64,000 nucleotides of DNA. Origin: Maricaulis sp965242785 (GTDB lineage Bacteria > Pseudomonadota > Alphaproteobacteria > Caulobacterales > Maricaulaceae). The notes below the pieces were generated by a model. That model ran no database searches. It saw only the letters and a list, made by a program, of their open reading frames with translations, and had not been told where the DNA came from. Position numbers and translations under genes: made by a program. Positions 23,642 to 31,972 of this stretch are shown here, in pieces. Position 1 is the stretch's first letter. Every line of letters begins with the position of its first letter. The stretch lies in the NCBI GenBank assembly GCA_965242785.1, contig CBDETA010000004.1:992001-1056000 (forward strand). The letters run 5' to 3'.

Positions 23642-26124
23642 CGACCGAAGCCGAGCAGGCTGGCGCTGTCACAATGCCAGCAACTGTCGGCCCCGATCGG
23701 GCTGCCCGGCGGTACCGGCGTATCGGCAATCTCGGGCGTCTCCCCGGCGTCGATGCGCTCGAGACCGGCAGCGATACTGCGGGCCAGCCAGAGGCGGTGC
23801 GCCGCCGCGGCGCTGCGATCCCGGCGCGAGGGCAGGTCTGCGGACAGGGCCTCAAGGCGTTGCCGGGCCAGCGATGCCACGGCCGGCGAGGCACTGGCAG
23901 CCAGGCTCATCAGCTGTTCGGCATATTCGATCTGAACCGTTTCTCGAACCGGTCGCAGGCGCTCGGCCTCATTCCTGGGGGCGTTGAACAAGGCGGCTTC
24001 AAGCGTGTCGAAGACCTCGCCCGGTGAGAGATGATTGGCGTCACGGGCCGACTGATCGGCCAGCCGGGCCAGCCGGGCCGGCGCGAGCGTGGCTTCCAGC
24101 GTGATCCGGGCGGCTGCACCGGCCGCCGCCGTCCGGCTGAAGGCCGGGTAGGCGGGAGATTCGAATAATTCCCGCGTGGCTGCTGCGTCATAGTCGGAGA
24201 AGGGCGCCGGGGACATCAGCGCCAGTGTGGCGTCGGAAATATCCAGGGCGGCCGGGTTCAGGGTGGCAGCAAGCGAGGCGAGCGCCCGGCGCTGATCCTG
24301 CGCCGGAACCGTTGCCAGACCGCGGGCGTCCACGCCGTTACGCTCATAGTCGAAGACCACGCCGCCAATATACTTTCCGACAGCCTCGACCTGGTAGCGA
24401 TGGTAGAGATAGAGCGGCGAGAAGACGTCGCGCAGATCGCTCAGCGGACGGCCGGCTGCCAGGGTGTGGGTGCCAAAACGGTCCAGTGCTGCGGCGCGTA
24501 CGGCCATGGTCTCGTCCAGCATGGCGACCGGGTCAGCGCCATTGTCCCAGAGATTGGCCAGCGGATGGGCGCTGTTATTGCCGCGGGCATGACGGTCGGT
24601 AATGTAGAGCAGGCCGTCGGCGTCACGCTGGTCCAGCACCGCGTCCAGGGCCGCCTGTTCAACTGCGCCCTCGCCGAACTCACCATAGAGCCAGCGGATC
24701 GCGACCTGGTCCCACTCGCCGATATCACGGTCATAGGCGTGGGAGGTGTCGATGGCGGCACCGTTCATAGTGACCAGCGGGGCCGGGTAATCCATCACCG
24801 ATGCGCGGTCGGAGACGCTGGCGGCGAAATTGTGCGCGATGCCCAGCGTGTGACCGATCTCGTGTGCCGACAGTTGGCGGATCCGGGCGAGGGCGAGTTC
24901 CAGCGGGTCCGAGGACGATCCGGAACCGGTGCCATCGACGCCCAACAGGCCTTCGAAGATCATCCGGTCCTGGCGCACGCGCTGGCTGCCCAGGATGACA
25001 TGACCCTTGATGATCTCGCCCGTGCGCGGATCGATCACCGAGGCGCCATAGGACCAGCCGCGGGTCTGGCGATGCACCCACTGGATGATGTTGTAGCGGA
25101 CATCGAGCGGATGCACGCCTTCGGGCAGGACCTCGACGCGGAAGGCGTTCTCATAGCCGGCGGCCTCAAAGGCCTGGGCCCACCAGTTTCCGCCTTCGAT
25201 CAGGGCATCGCGGATGAGCGGCGGCGTGCCGCGATCGAGATAATAGATGATGGGTTCGACCACCGGTCCGCTCTCGGCGCCCGGATCGACCCGTTCCAGC
25301 CGGTGCCGCACGGCATAGCTGCGGCGCACGGGTTCGCTGAGCGGCGTGGCCATGTCGTAGAAGTCGACACTGAAACTGCCGGAACGCGCGTCCGCCTCGC
25401 GGATTTCATAGCCGTCTGCGGGCAGGGCCACGAAGGAATGGTGGACCGTCAGCGTCACCGCTTCCGGATCGGGCGTGACCGCGCGGACTTCCGAGCCCGG
25501 ATTGGAGGATTGCAGGGTCAAGAGCGCGTCGATCTCGACATTCTCCGGGAAGGCCCAGGCGGCTTCCGTCAGCGGGGCGCTGCGGGCTTGGTCGACCGAG
25601 AAACTGCCCTGATTGGCGTCCGACAACTGGTCGGCCGTCCCGATCGGATCGCGGGTGAGGAAGCCGGAGAGATCGATCAGCACCCGGCCCTCTTCCTCGG
25701 CGAGGATGTCCGTGCTCCAGATCACCGAGCGCGCAAAGGATTGCCAGGTCGCCCGCGCCTCGTCGGCATCGGCCCCGACGGCGCGGTAGCCGGTATTCTC
25801 GAACTCGGCAAAGACGCGGTCATTGACGCGGAAGAAGCGCAGGATCTGCGAACTGGTGCCCAGGCCCCGGTCAAGCCCGACCGGATTGGACCCGAGACCG
25901 GAGGTCAGGCGCGCCGTGTAGATCATCCGGCCCAGCGAGCCGTCATCGCCGGCACTCAGCTCGGCCAGGATGCGGCCGTCCGCCTCGTCGACAAGCAGCG
26001 GCACGAAGCCGTCCCGGCGCTCCAGCCCTTCCGTTTCGGATGCCCAGTCCTGAGCGAGGGCGGCGGGCGTGATGGCAAGGCTGAGCGCAATGGCGGCTGA
26101 CCGCCAGACTAGTCCGGTTTTCAT
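23638..26124 (-). CDS. Secreted zinc metalloprotease (metzincin, DUF5117/DUF4953 type)
   Basis: An 828-residue exported protein with a signal peptide ending ALAQ. The extended zinc motif HEIGHTLGIAH lies at residues 421-431, followed by a Met-turn-like ASVMDYPAP, which together define a metzincin. The N-terminal half (about 30-330) corresponds to DUF5117/DUF5118-type sequence. Such proteins of about 800 residues are common in Caulobacterales and Bacteroidetes; substrates are unknown. It is the first gene of a two-gene unit with the Asp-box lipoprotein. The ATG at 26124 gives a proper signal peptide. Confidence 0.9.
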   Translation of the reverse strand: MKTGLVWRSAAIALSLAITPAALAQDWASETEGLERRDGFVPLLVDEADGRILAELSAGDDGSLGRMIYTARLTSGLGSNPVGLDRGLGTSSQILRFFRVNDRVFAEFENTGYRAVGADADEARATWQSFARSVIWSTDILAEEEGRVLIDLSGFLTRDPIGTADQLSDANQGSFSVDQARSAPLTEAAWAFPENVEIDALLTLQSSNPGSEVRAVTPDPEAVTLTVHHSFVALPADGYEIREADARSGSFSVDFYDMATPLSEPVRRSYAVRHRLERVDPGAESGPVVEPIIYYLDRGTPPLIRDALIEGGNWWAQAFEAAGYENAFRVEVLPEGVHPLDVRYNIIQWVHRQTRGWSYGASVIDPRTGEIIKGHVILGSQRVRQDRMIFEGLLGVDGTGSGSSSDPLELALARIRQLSAHEIGHTLGIAHNFAASVSDRASVMDYPAPLVTMNGAAIDTSHAYDRDIGEWDQVAIRWLYGEFGEGAVEQAALDAVLDQRDADGLLYITDRHARGNNSAHPLANLWDNGADPVAMLDETMAVRAAALDRFGTHTLAAGRPLSDLRDVFSPLYLYHRYQVEAVGKYIGGVVFDYERNGVDARGLATVPAQDQRRALASLAATLNPAALDISDATLALMSPAPFSDYDAAATRELFESPAYPAFSRTAAAGAAARITLEATLAPARLARLADQSARDANHLSPGEVFDTLEAALFNAPRNEAERLRPVRETVQIEYAEQLMSLAASASPAVASLARQRLEALSADLPSRRDRSAAAAHRLWLARSIAAGLERIDAGETPEIADTPVPPGSPIGADSCWHCDSASLLGFGR

Positions 26125-26200
26125 GCGAATTGTCTCCTGACCCCTTCAGTCAGGTCACGCTAGCGAAGCGGAAAATGCCTGTCACCTCACACGGGTGTGC

Positions 26201-27379
26201 TCAGTCCAGCAGCAGAAATTCCACCGTGTCGCCGTGCGAGGCCGCAGGCGCTTCCGCTTTTTGCCGCAGCAGGGCGTTGGCACCGGTCAGCGCGGTGAGC
26301 AGCGAGGAGTCCTGCCGTGGCAGGGCCCGGATGAGCCCGGCCGACCAGACCGCCCGGTGGAAGGTCTCCCGCGGACCGTTCGCCGCGATGGCACCGTCCA
26401 GGGTCGCCGTCTGGAACACCGTCGCGTGGGCATGGCCCTGAAGCCGGTCCAGCGCCGGACGCAGGACGAGGCGGGCCATCACGAGCGCGGAGACCGGATT
26501 TCCGGGCAGGCCGATGACGGGCAGTGCGCCCAACAGTCCGAACCAGGTGGGCTTGCCCGGCTTGACGGCGAGTTTCTCGAACACCAGCTGCCCCTGCCGC
26601 TGGGTGAAGACCGATCGTAAATGATCATGATCGCCGACAGACGCGCCACCGATGGTGACCAGGAGATCCAGCTCTGTGGCCCGGTCGAGGCGGGTCGCGA
26701 TGTCCGTCGGGTCATCGCGGGCAATGCCCAGATAGACCGGCTCGCCGCCCCACCGGGCGACCAGGGCCGCGAGGCCAGGGCTGATGGAATTGATGATCTG
26801 GCCGGGCCCCGGGGTTTCGCCCGGCTCGACCAGTTCATCGCCGGTGGCCAGGATGCCGACCCGCAGCTGCGGGGCGACGCTGAGTGTGGCGAGACCGGCG
26901 GCTGCGGCCAGGGAAACGGCTTCGGGCGAGAGCCGGGTTCCTGCGTCTATGAGTATTTGCCCGGAATAGAAGTCCTGGCCCGCCCGCCGGATGTGGGCGC
27001 CGGGGTCGCAGGCCTGGCGGGTGTGGATCTGGTCTGCTTCGCGCTCGCAATTTTCCTGGATCACGATCTGGTCGGCACCCGTCGGCACGGCGGCGCCGGT
27101 GGAAATCCGCACGGCACAACCGGGCTGGAGCGCGCCGCTGAACGGATGGCCGGCGGCCGACTCGCCCTGCAGGGACAGGCTGGTGCCGGCCGGGTCGAGG
27201 TCGGTGGCGCGCACCGCATAGCCATCCATGGCCGAGACGTCCGCAGGCGGCTGGGTCAGAAGCGCGATGGCGGGTTCACGCAGGATGCGGTCCGCGCACC
27301 GGGTGACGGGGCAGGGTTCCGGCGGCAGGGCGTCAATCGTCTGCGCAATCCGCGCCAGACCTTCATCCAGCGAGATCAC
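26201..27379 (-). CDS. moeA: Molybdopterin molybdenumtransferase
   Basis: A 392-residue protein inserting molybdate into adenylylated molybdopterin. MoeA motifs include PPADVSAMDGYAVR, GQIINSISPGL and the MPT-binding signature TIGGASVGDHDHL, then AVKPGKPTWFG and GLPGNPVSA. Translation starts at GTG 27379, whose bases overlap the moaC stop by 4 (GTGA). It is the last gene of the cofactor operon. Confidence 0.96.
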   Translation of the reverse strand: MISLDEGLARIAQTIDALPPEPCPVTRCADRILREPAIALLTQPPADVSAMDGYAVRATDLDPAGTSLSLQGESAAGHPFSGALQPGCAVRISTGAAVPTGADQIVIQENCEREADQIHTRQACDPGAHIRRAGQDFYSGQILIDAGTRLSPEAVSLAAAAGLATLSVAPQLRVGILATGDELVEPGETPGPGQIINSISPGLAALVARWGGEPVYLGIARDDPTDIATRLDRATELDLLVTIGGASVGDHDHLRSVFTQRQGQLVFEKLAVKPGKPTWFGLLGALPVIGLPGNPVSALVMARLVLRPALDRLQGHAHATVFQTATLDGAIAANGPRETFHRAVWSAGLIRALPRQDSSLLTALTGANALLRQKAEAPAASHGDTVEFLLLD

Positions 27380-27855
27380 GCGCCACTCCGGACGTAATCG
27401 CCGGACTGGCCGCCCTGTTTGGTTTCCAGCTGGATGGCGCTGATCCGCATCGCCTTGTCCAGCGCCTTGGCCATGTCATAAAGCGTCAGTGCGGCGATCG
27501 ACGCTGCTGTCAGGGCCTCCATTTCGACGCCGGTCTTGCCGTCGGTCTGGACCTCTGCGCGGATCGTGAACACGCCGGTCTCAGCCGCTTCGATGGCGAC
27601 TTTTGCCTTGGTCAGGGGCAGAGGGTGGCACAGCGGGATCAGGTCCGAGGTGCGCTTGGCGGCCATGATTCCGGCGAGCTCTGCAGTCTTGAGCGCATCG
27701 CCCTTGGGGCCGGCACCATCGCGGATGGCGATGAAGGCGGCCTCGTTCATCTCGATCCGGGCCGAGGCGACAGCGGTGCGCCGGGTGACCGGCTTGTCGC
27801 CGACATCGACCATGCGGACCCGGCCGTCTGCGTCCTGGTGGGTCAGGCCGCTCAT
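27376..27855 (-). CDS. moaC: Cyclic pyranopterin monophosphate synthase
   Basis: A 159-residue enzyme that, with MoaA, converts GTP to cyclic pyranopterin monophosphate. Conserved stretches MVDVGDKPVTRRTAVA, LIPLCHPLPLTK and GVEMEALTAASIAALTLYDM are all present, including active-site His and Lys residues. It overlaps both neighbours (moaB and moeA) by 4 bases. Confidence 0.97.
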   Translation of the reverse strand: MSGLTHQDADGRVRMVDVGDKPVTRRTAVASARIEMNEAAFIAIRDGAGPKGDALKTAELAGIMAAKRTSDLIPLCHPLPLTKAKVAIEAAETGVFTIRAEVQTDGKTGVEMEALTAASIAALTLYDMAKALDKAMRISAIQLETKQGGQSGDYVRSGA

Positions 27856-28370
27856 GCCTTGTGCTCCTCGAGGCGGGGGACGATCTGGACCAGGTTGCAG
27901 GGTTTGTGGTCGGGATCAAACTCGTGCACCAGCACTTTCTCCCAGGCGTCGCGAACAGCGCCCGTCGAGCCGGGAATGGCGAAGAGATAGGTGCCGCCGG
28001 CAATGCCGGCGAGGGCGCGCGATTGCAGGGTGGAGACGCCGACGGACTGGAAACTGATCATGTGGAAGACGGCGGAGAACCCGTCGATTTCCTTGTCGAA
28101 CAGGGGGCGGACGGCTTCCGGTGTGACGTCGCGGCCGGTCAGGCCCGTGCCGCCGGTGGTGATGATGGCGCGGATGCGCGGGTCCCCGATCCAGGCCTGG
28201 CACTGGGCGCGGATGGAGGCGATGTCGTCGCGCGTGATGGCATGGTCGACGACGTGATGGCCGGCCGCATGGATCTGTTCGCGCAGCCAGGGGCCGGTCT
28301 TGTCGGTCTTGCCGTCGCGCGTGTCTGACACGGTCATGACGGCAAAGCCCAGGGCAGTTTCAGCACGCAT
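27852..28370 (-). CDS. moaB: Molybdenum cofactor biosynthesis protein B
   Basis: A 172-residue MogA/MoaB-family protein that adenylylates or binds molybdopterin. The MPT-binding pattern TTGGTGLTGRDVTPEAVRP is clear, followed by the AIPGSTGAVRDAWE helix. Sequence length and start fit MoaB better than the longer MogA fusions. It overlaps moaE by one base and moaC by four. Confidence 0.93.
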   Translation of the reverse strand: MRAETALGFAVMTVSDTRDGKTDKTGPWLREQIHAAGHHVVDHAITRDDIASIRAQCQAWIGDPRIRAIITTGGTGLTGRDVTPEAVRPLFDKEIDGFSAVFHMISFQSVGVSTLQSRALAGIAGGTYLFAIPGSTGAVRDAWEKVLVHEFDPDHKPCNLVQIVPRLEEHKA

Positions 28371-28843
28371 CAGGCATCCTCGCTGGCGATCTGGTCCATC
28401 CAGAAATCGGCGGCCTTGCGATCGGTTTCAACCGCCTCGACCCAGTGTGCGCCATCTTCGGTGTGGACCCGTTTCCAGAACGGCGCCTCGGTCTTGAGCA
28501 GGTCGATCATGAAGCCGACGGCCGCCAGGGATTCGCGGCGGTGCGGGGCGCTGGCGCCGACAAAGACAATCGGTTCCCCCACGGCCATGCGCCCGACACG
28601 GTGACGGATCACTGCCGCCGTCAGCAGCCAGCGCTGCGCCGCGGTTTCGGCGATGCGGGTGAGGGCGGCCTCGGTGACACCGGGATAATGTTCCAGCTCC
28701 AGCGCAACGAGCCCGGCTTCCGCGCGGACCTGGCCGACAAAGCTGGCCACGCCGCCGGCCGACGGATCATGACCGGACAGGGCGGCCAGTTCAGCGGCCG
28801 GGTCGAGGGCGTCATGCAGGATGTCGACGGTGAGGCGGGTCAT
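28370..28843 (-). CDS. moaE: Molybdopterin synthase catalytic subunit
   Basis: A 157-residue subunit that transfers sulfur from MoaD thiocarboxylate to precursor Z. Characteristic stretches are GGVASFVGQVR, LELEHYPGVTE and, at the active site, FMIDLLKTEAPFWKRV with the catalytic Lys residues. Next to moaD with a 1-base gap, as expected for the MoaD-MoaE heterotetramer. Confidence 0.95.
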   Translation of the reverse strand: MTRLTVDILHDALDPAAELAALSGHDPSAGGVASFVGQVRAEAGLVALELEHYPGVTEAALTRIAETAAQRWLLTAAVIRHRVGRMAVGEPIVFVGASAPHRRESLAAVGFMIDLLKTEAPFWKRVHTEDGAHWVEAVETDRKAADFWMDQIASEDA

Positions 28844-28844
28844 G

Positions 28845-29096
28845 TCAGCCTCCGGTGAAGGGCGGGCAGAAGGCGAGCGTGTCCCCGTCCTTCAGGGGGC
28901 AGGGGCGGGGCGTGATCATATCATTGAGAATGAGGCGGACCGAGGGGTGGGCGAGCGCTTCGGCTGCGCTGTCCTGTTCGCGAAGATGGGCGACCAGGCT
29001 GTCGCTGTCGGTGATGGTGTCCGGCAGTGTGATGCGGCGCTCGGCCTCGCCCATGCGGTCGCGCAGGGCCGCCACGAAGCGCAGGGTCACGGTCAT
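28845..29096 (-). CDS. moaD: Molybdopterin synthase sulfur carrier subunit
   Basis: An 83-residue ubiquitin-like protein ending in the required Gly-Gly (CPPFTGG), where adenylation and thiocarboxylation occur. The beta-grasp pattern and LKDGDTLAFCPPFTGG tail are typical. It lies 2 bases after moaA and directly before moaE. Confidence 0.95.
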   Translation of the reverse strand: MTVTLRFVAALRDRMGEAERRITLPDTITDSDSLVAHLREQDSAAEALAHPSVRLILNDMITPRPCPLKDGDTLAFCPPFTGG

Positions 29097-29098
29097 GA

Positions 29099-30115
29099 TC
29101 AGCCTCCGGTAATGGCCATGTGGCGCCCGACGGCAGGAGCGGCGCCGGGCGAAACGTCAAAATCATGCCGTTCCGGCTTGCCGTCCATCGCCAGGTCCAG
29201 CGCCGCATCGAGACCGGCCGGGCCCTGTTCGCGCCAGGCGGCGCGCAGATCGACGGCCCCCTCATCACCCAGGCAGGCATAGAGCTGGCCGGTACAGGTC
29301 AGGCGGACGCGATTGCAGCCGGCGCAGAAATTCGAGGTCAGCGGCGTGATGAAGCCCAGCCGGCCGCCGGTCTCTTCCACCCGCACATAGCGCGCCGGAC
29401 CGCCCGTGCGGTCCGGCAGGACGGTCAGCGTCCAGCGCCGGGCCAGGTTTTCGCGCACCACGCTCAGCGGCAGGAACTGGCCCGAGCGGTCGGCGCCGAC
29501 ATCCCCGATGGGCATCACTTCGATCAGGGTCACGTCATGGCCCTGGTCATGAGCCCAGGCAATGAGGTCCGGCAATTCGGCCTCGTTCTCGCCCTTGAGG
29601 GCGACGGCATTGATCTTGATTTTCAGACCGGCCTCGCGCGCCGCCGCGATGCCGTCCAGCGTGGTCCGCAGATTGCCGCCGCGGGTCAGGCTGAAATAGC
29701 GGCCCGGATCCAGCGTATCGAGCGAGACATTGATGCGGGCGACGCCCGCCGCCGCCAGACGGGGAGCGTATTGCGCCAGCCGGGTGGCATTGGTGGTCAC
29801 GGTCAACTCGTCCAGCGCGGTGCCGATATGGCGGCCCAAGCCTTCGATCAGGGTCATGACATCGCGCCGGACCAGGGGCTCGCCGCCCGTGATCCGGATC
29901 TTGCGGACCCCGCGCTCGATGAAGCGCTCGCCGATCGCGGAGAGCTCCTCCAGCGTCAGGAGTTGCGATTTGGGCAGGAATTCCGGGCGTTTGGCCATGC
30001 AATAGACGCAGCGCAGGTCACAGCGATCCGTCACCGACAGGCGCAGATAGCTGATCGTGCGGCCGAACCGGTCGACGAGCGGCCGGGCGGGTTGGGTCCG
30101 GGGCGTGACGTCCAA
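29099..30115 (-). CDS. moaA: GTP 3',8-cyclase
   Basis: A 338-residue radical-SAM enzyme starting molybdenum-cofactor synthesis from GTP. The N-terminal cluster motif is SVTDRCDLRCVYCM (CxxxCxxC) and the C-terminal cluster motif FCAGCNRVRLTCTGQLYACLG. The C-terminus keeps the essential GG (MAITGG). The best start is a TTG at 30115, with AAGGA about 10 bases upstream; no ATG precedes the conserved core. First gene of the operon. Mo-enzymes served by it are not in the window. Confidence 0.96.
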   Translation of the reverse strand: MDVTPRTQPARPLVDRFGRTISYLRLSVTDRCDLRCVYCMAKRPEFLPKSQLLTLEELSAIGERFIERGVRKIRITGGEPLVRRDVMTLIEGLGRHIGTALDELTVTTNATRLAQYAPRLAAAGVARINVSLDTLDPGRYFSLTRGGNLRTTLDGIAAAREAGLKIKINAVALKGENEAELPDLIAWAHDQGHDVTLIEVMPIGDVGADRSGQFLPLSVVRENLARRWTLTVLPDRTGGPARYVRVEETGGRLGFITPLTSNFCAGCNRVRLTCTGQLYACLGDEGAVDLRAAWREQGPAGLDAALDLAMDGKPERHDFDVSPGAAPAVGRHMAITGG

Positions 30116-30550
30116 CGCTTTGGCGTCCTTCTGCAGAAGACATTTTCAGGCCTCAACAGGGCCGGTCGGGTCAAGCCTAGCAGCGCCTTTGCGGGATTCC
30201 CATCGGCCTGCCTTCATGTTCATGCACATTGGCACAAATTGCCGTGAGGGAGGTCTTTCCCGGAATTGCCGACGCTGTTGGCAATTCGTTCAAGGCGGGC
30301 CGCAAATCGGGGACAGATCACTGCCGGGCGCGCAAGGGGTGGGATGATCGTGTTGCGTTGCGCCAAGGGTGCTAACTGCGCATTGGAAAAAAATCTCGCC
30401 AATGAATTGCAGTTACCGCTCACGTCGGCAAAAGCGTTCGCCAACAAAGCGGTTTTGGGTAAAAAGTGCCAATTCGTCGCAATTCCACCGTCTTGTGCAA
30501 TTGCGAAGACTGTGCTCGATTGCCGGGTTCGCGAGCGAGGAGGTATCGGA
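30116..30550. promoter_or_regulatory. Divergent promoter region moaA/gltD with inverted repeat
   Basis: No credible gene lies in these 435 bases between divergent moaA and gltD. At 30263-30287 there is a perfect inverted repeat, GAATTGCC-9-GGCAATTC, a plausible site for a LysR-type or other dimeric regulator of either operon. The remainder is AT-richer than coding DNA and probably holds both promoters. I did not see a molybdenum-cofactor riboswitch-like fold. Confidence 0.5.
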
Positions 30551-31972
30551 TTGCTGAGATTTGTGGACATCGACCAGGCCTATCCTGAAAAACGCCCGGA
30601 GGGCGAACGCCGGCAGGACTTCCGGGAGATTTATCGCCCGTTCAATCCGGCCAAGGCGAAGGATCAGGCGTCCCGGTGTTCGCAGTGCGGCATTCCGTTC
30701 TGCCAGACCGGCTGTCCCTTGCAGAACAATATCCCCGACTGGCTGATGCTGGCCGGAGAGGGGCGTCTGAAAGAGGCCTATGAGACCTCGGCAGCGACCT
30801 CGACCATGCCGGAGATCTGCGGGCGGATCTGTCCGCAGGACCGGCTGTGCGAAGGCTCTTGCGTGATCGAACAGTCCAAGCACGGCGCCGTCACCATCGG
30901 CTCGGTGGAGCAGTACATCACGGATACGGCCTGGCAGGAGGGCTGGGTCGAGCCGATCCGGCCGGGCGCGCCGCGCGGCGCGAGCGTCGGCATTGTCGGG
31001 TCCGGTCCGGCTGGCCTGGCCGCTGCCGAGCGCCTGCGCGAAGCCGGTTTCGACGTCACTGTCTATGAGCGTTCCGACCGCGCCGGCGGGCTGTTGATGT
31101 ACGGTATTCCCGGTTTCAAGCTGGACAAGTCCGTGGTCCAGCGCCGTCTCGACCGCCTGACTGAGGGCGGTGTCGTTTTCAAGCTGGGCTTTGAAGTGGG
31201 CCGGGACGCGACGCTTGATGAGTTGCGTGCCGAGCACCAGGCCATTCTTCTGGCAACGGGCGTCTATGCCGCGCGTCAGCTGACCTGTCCGGGGGCCGGA
31301 AACGGCGTCATCCCGGCGCTGGACTATCTTACCCGGTCCAATCGGGATGATCTGGGCGATGCCGTGGCGAATGACACGGCGCTGGATGCCGCCGGCAAGC
31401 ATGTGGTGGTGATCGGCGGTGGCGACACTGCGATGGACTGTGTCCGCACGGCCGTGCGCCAGGGCGCCAAATCGGTCACCTGCCTCTATCGCCGTGACCG
31501 CGAGAACATGCCGGGCTCGGCCCGGGAAGTGAAACATGCCGAGGAAGAAGGCGTGGTCTTTGAATGGCTGGCCTCGCCGCTGGCCGTGCTGACCAAGGGG
31601 GACGACATCCAGGCTGTCCGTGTCCAGGGCATGCGCCTGGGCGCACCGGACGCGTCCGGCCGCCGCTCGCCTGAACCCGAACCCGGCAAGACATTTGATG
31701 TGTCCGCCGACATGGTGATTTCAGCCCTAGGCTTTACTCCTGAAGACCTGCCCGAGGCCTTTTCCGCGCCGGACCTTTCAGTGCATCGCGATGGCCGGGT
31801 CGAAGGTGACCGGGCCACCAAGATGACCAGCCTGGACGGCGTCTTCGTGGCGGGTGACCTGCATCGCGGGGCCTCGCTGGTGGTGTGGGCGATCCGGGAT
31901 GGCATCGATGCGGCCCGGTCGATCACCAAATATCTCGACAACCGGCTTCAGGTTCTGGGAGCTGCCGAATGA
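30551..31972 (+). CDS. gltD: Glutamate synthase small subunit
   Basis: A 473-residue FAD/NADPH subunit that feeds electrons to GltB. N-terminal cysteine motifs for two [4Fe-4S] clusters are CSQCGIPFCQTGCPLQNN and CGRICPQDRLCEGSC. The FAD site is VGIVGSGPAGLAAAERL and the NADPH site VVVIGGGDTAMDC. It starts with TTG at 30551, supported by GAGGAGG seven bases upstream; the conserved start (LRFVDIDQAYPEKRP) begins right there. The stop overlaps the gltB start (ATGA). Needed to make the glutamate used by IlvE. Confidence 0.96.
   Translation: MLRFVDIDQAYPEKRPEGERRQDFREIYRPFNPAKAKDQASRCSQCGIPFCQTGCPLQNNIPDWLMLAGEGRLKEAYETSAATSTMPEICGRICPQDRLCEGSCVIEQSKHGAVTIGSVEQYITDTAWQEGWVEPIRPGAPRGASVGIVGSGPAGLAAAERLREAGFDVTVYERSDRAGGLLMYGIPGFKLDKSVVQRRLDRLTEGGVVFKLGFEVGRDATLDELRAEHQAILLATGVYAARQLTCPGAGNGVIPALDYLTRSNRDDLGDAVANDTALDAAGKHVVVIGGGDTAMDCVRTAVRQGAKSVTCLYRRDRENMPGSAREVKHAEEEGVVFEWLASPLAVLTKGDDIQAVRVQGMRLGAPDASGRRSPEPEPGKTFDVSADMVISALGFTPEDLPEAFSAPDLSVHRDGRVEGDRATKMTSLDGVFVAGDLHRGASLVVWAIRDGIDAARSITKYLDNRLQVLGAAE

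Noticed and set aside
30116..30550. Molybdenum-cofactor riboswitch before moaA
   Set aside because: No recognisable conserved stems on the minus strand, and the region near the start of moaA is short and unstructured by eye.
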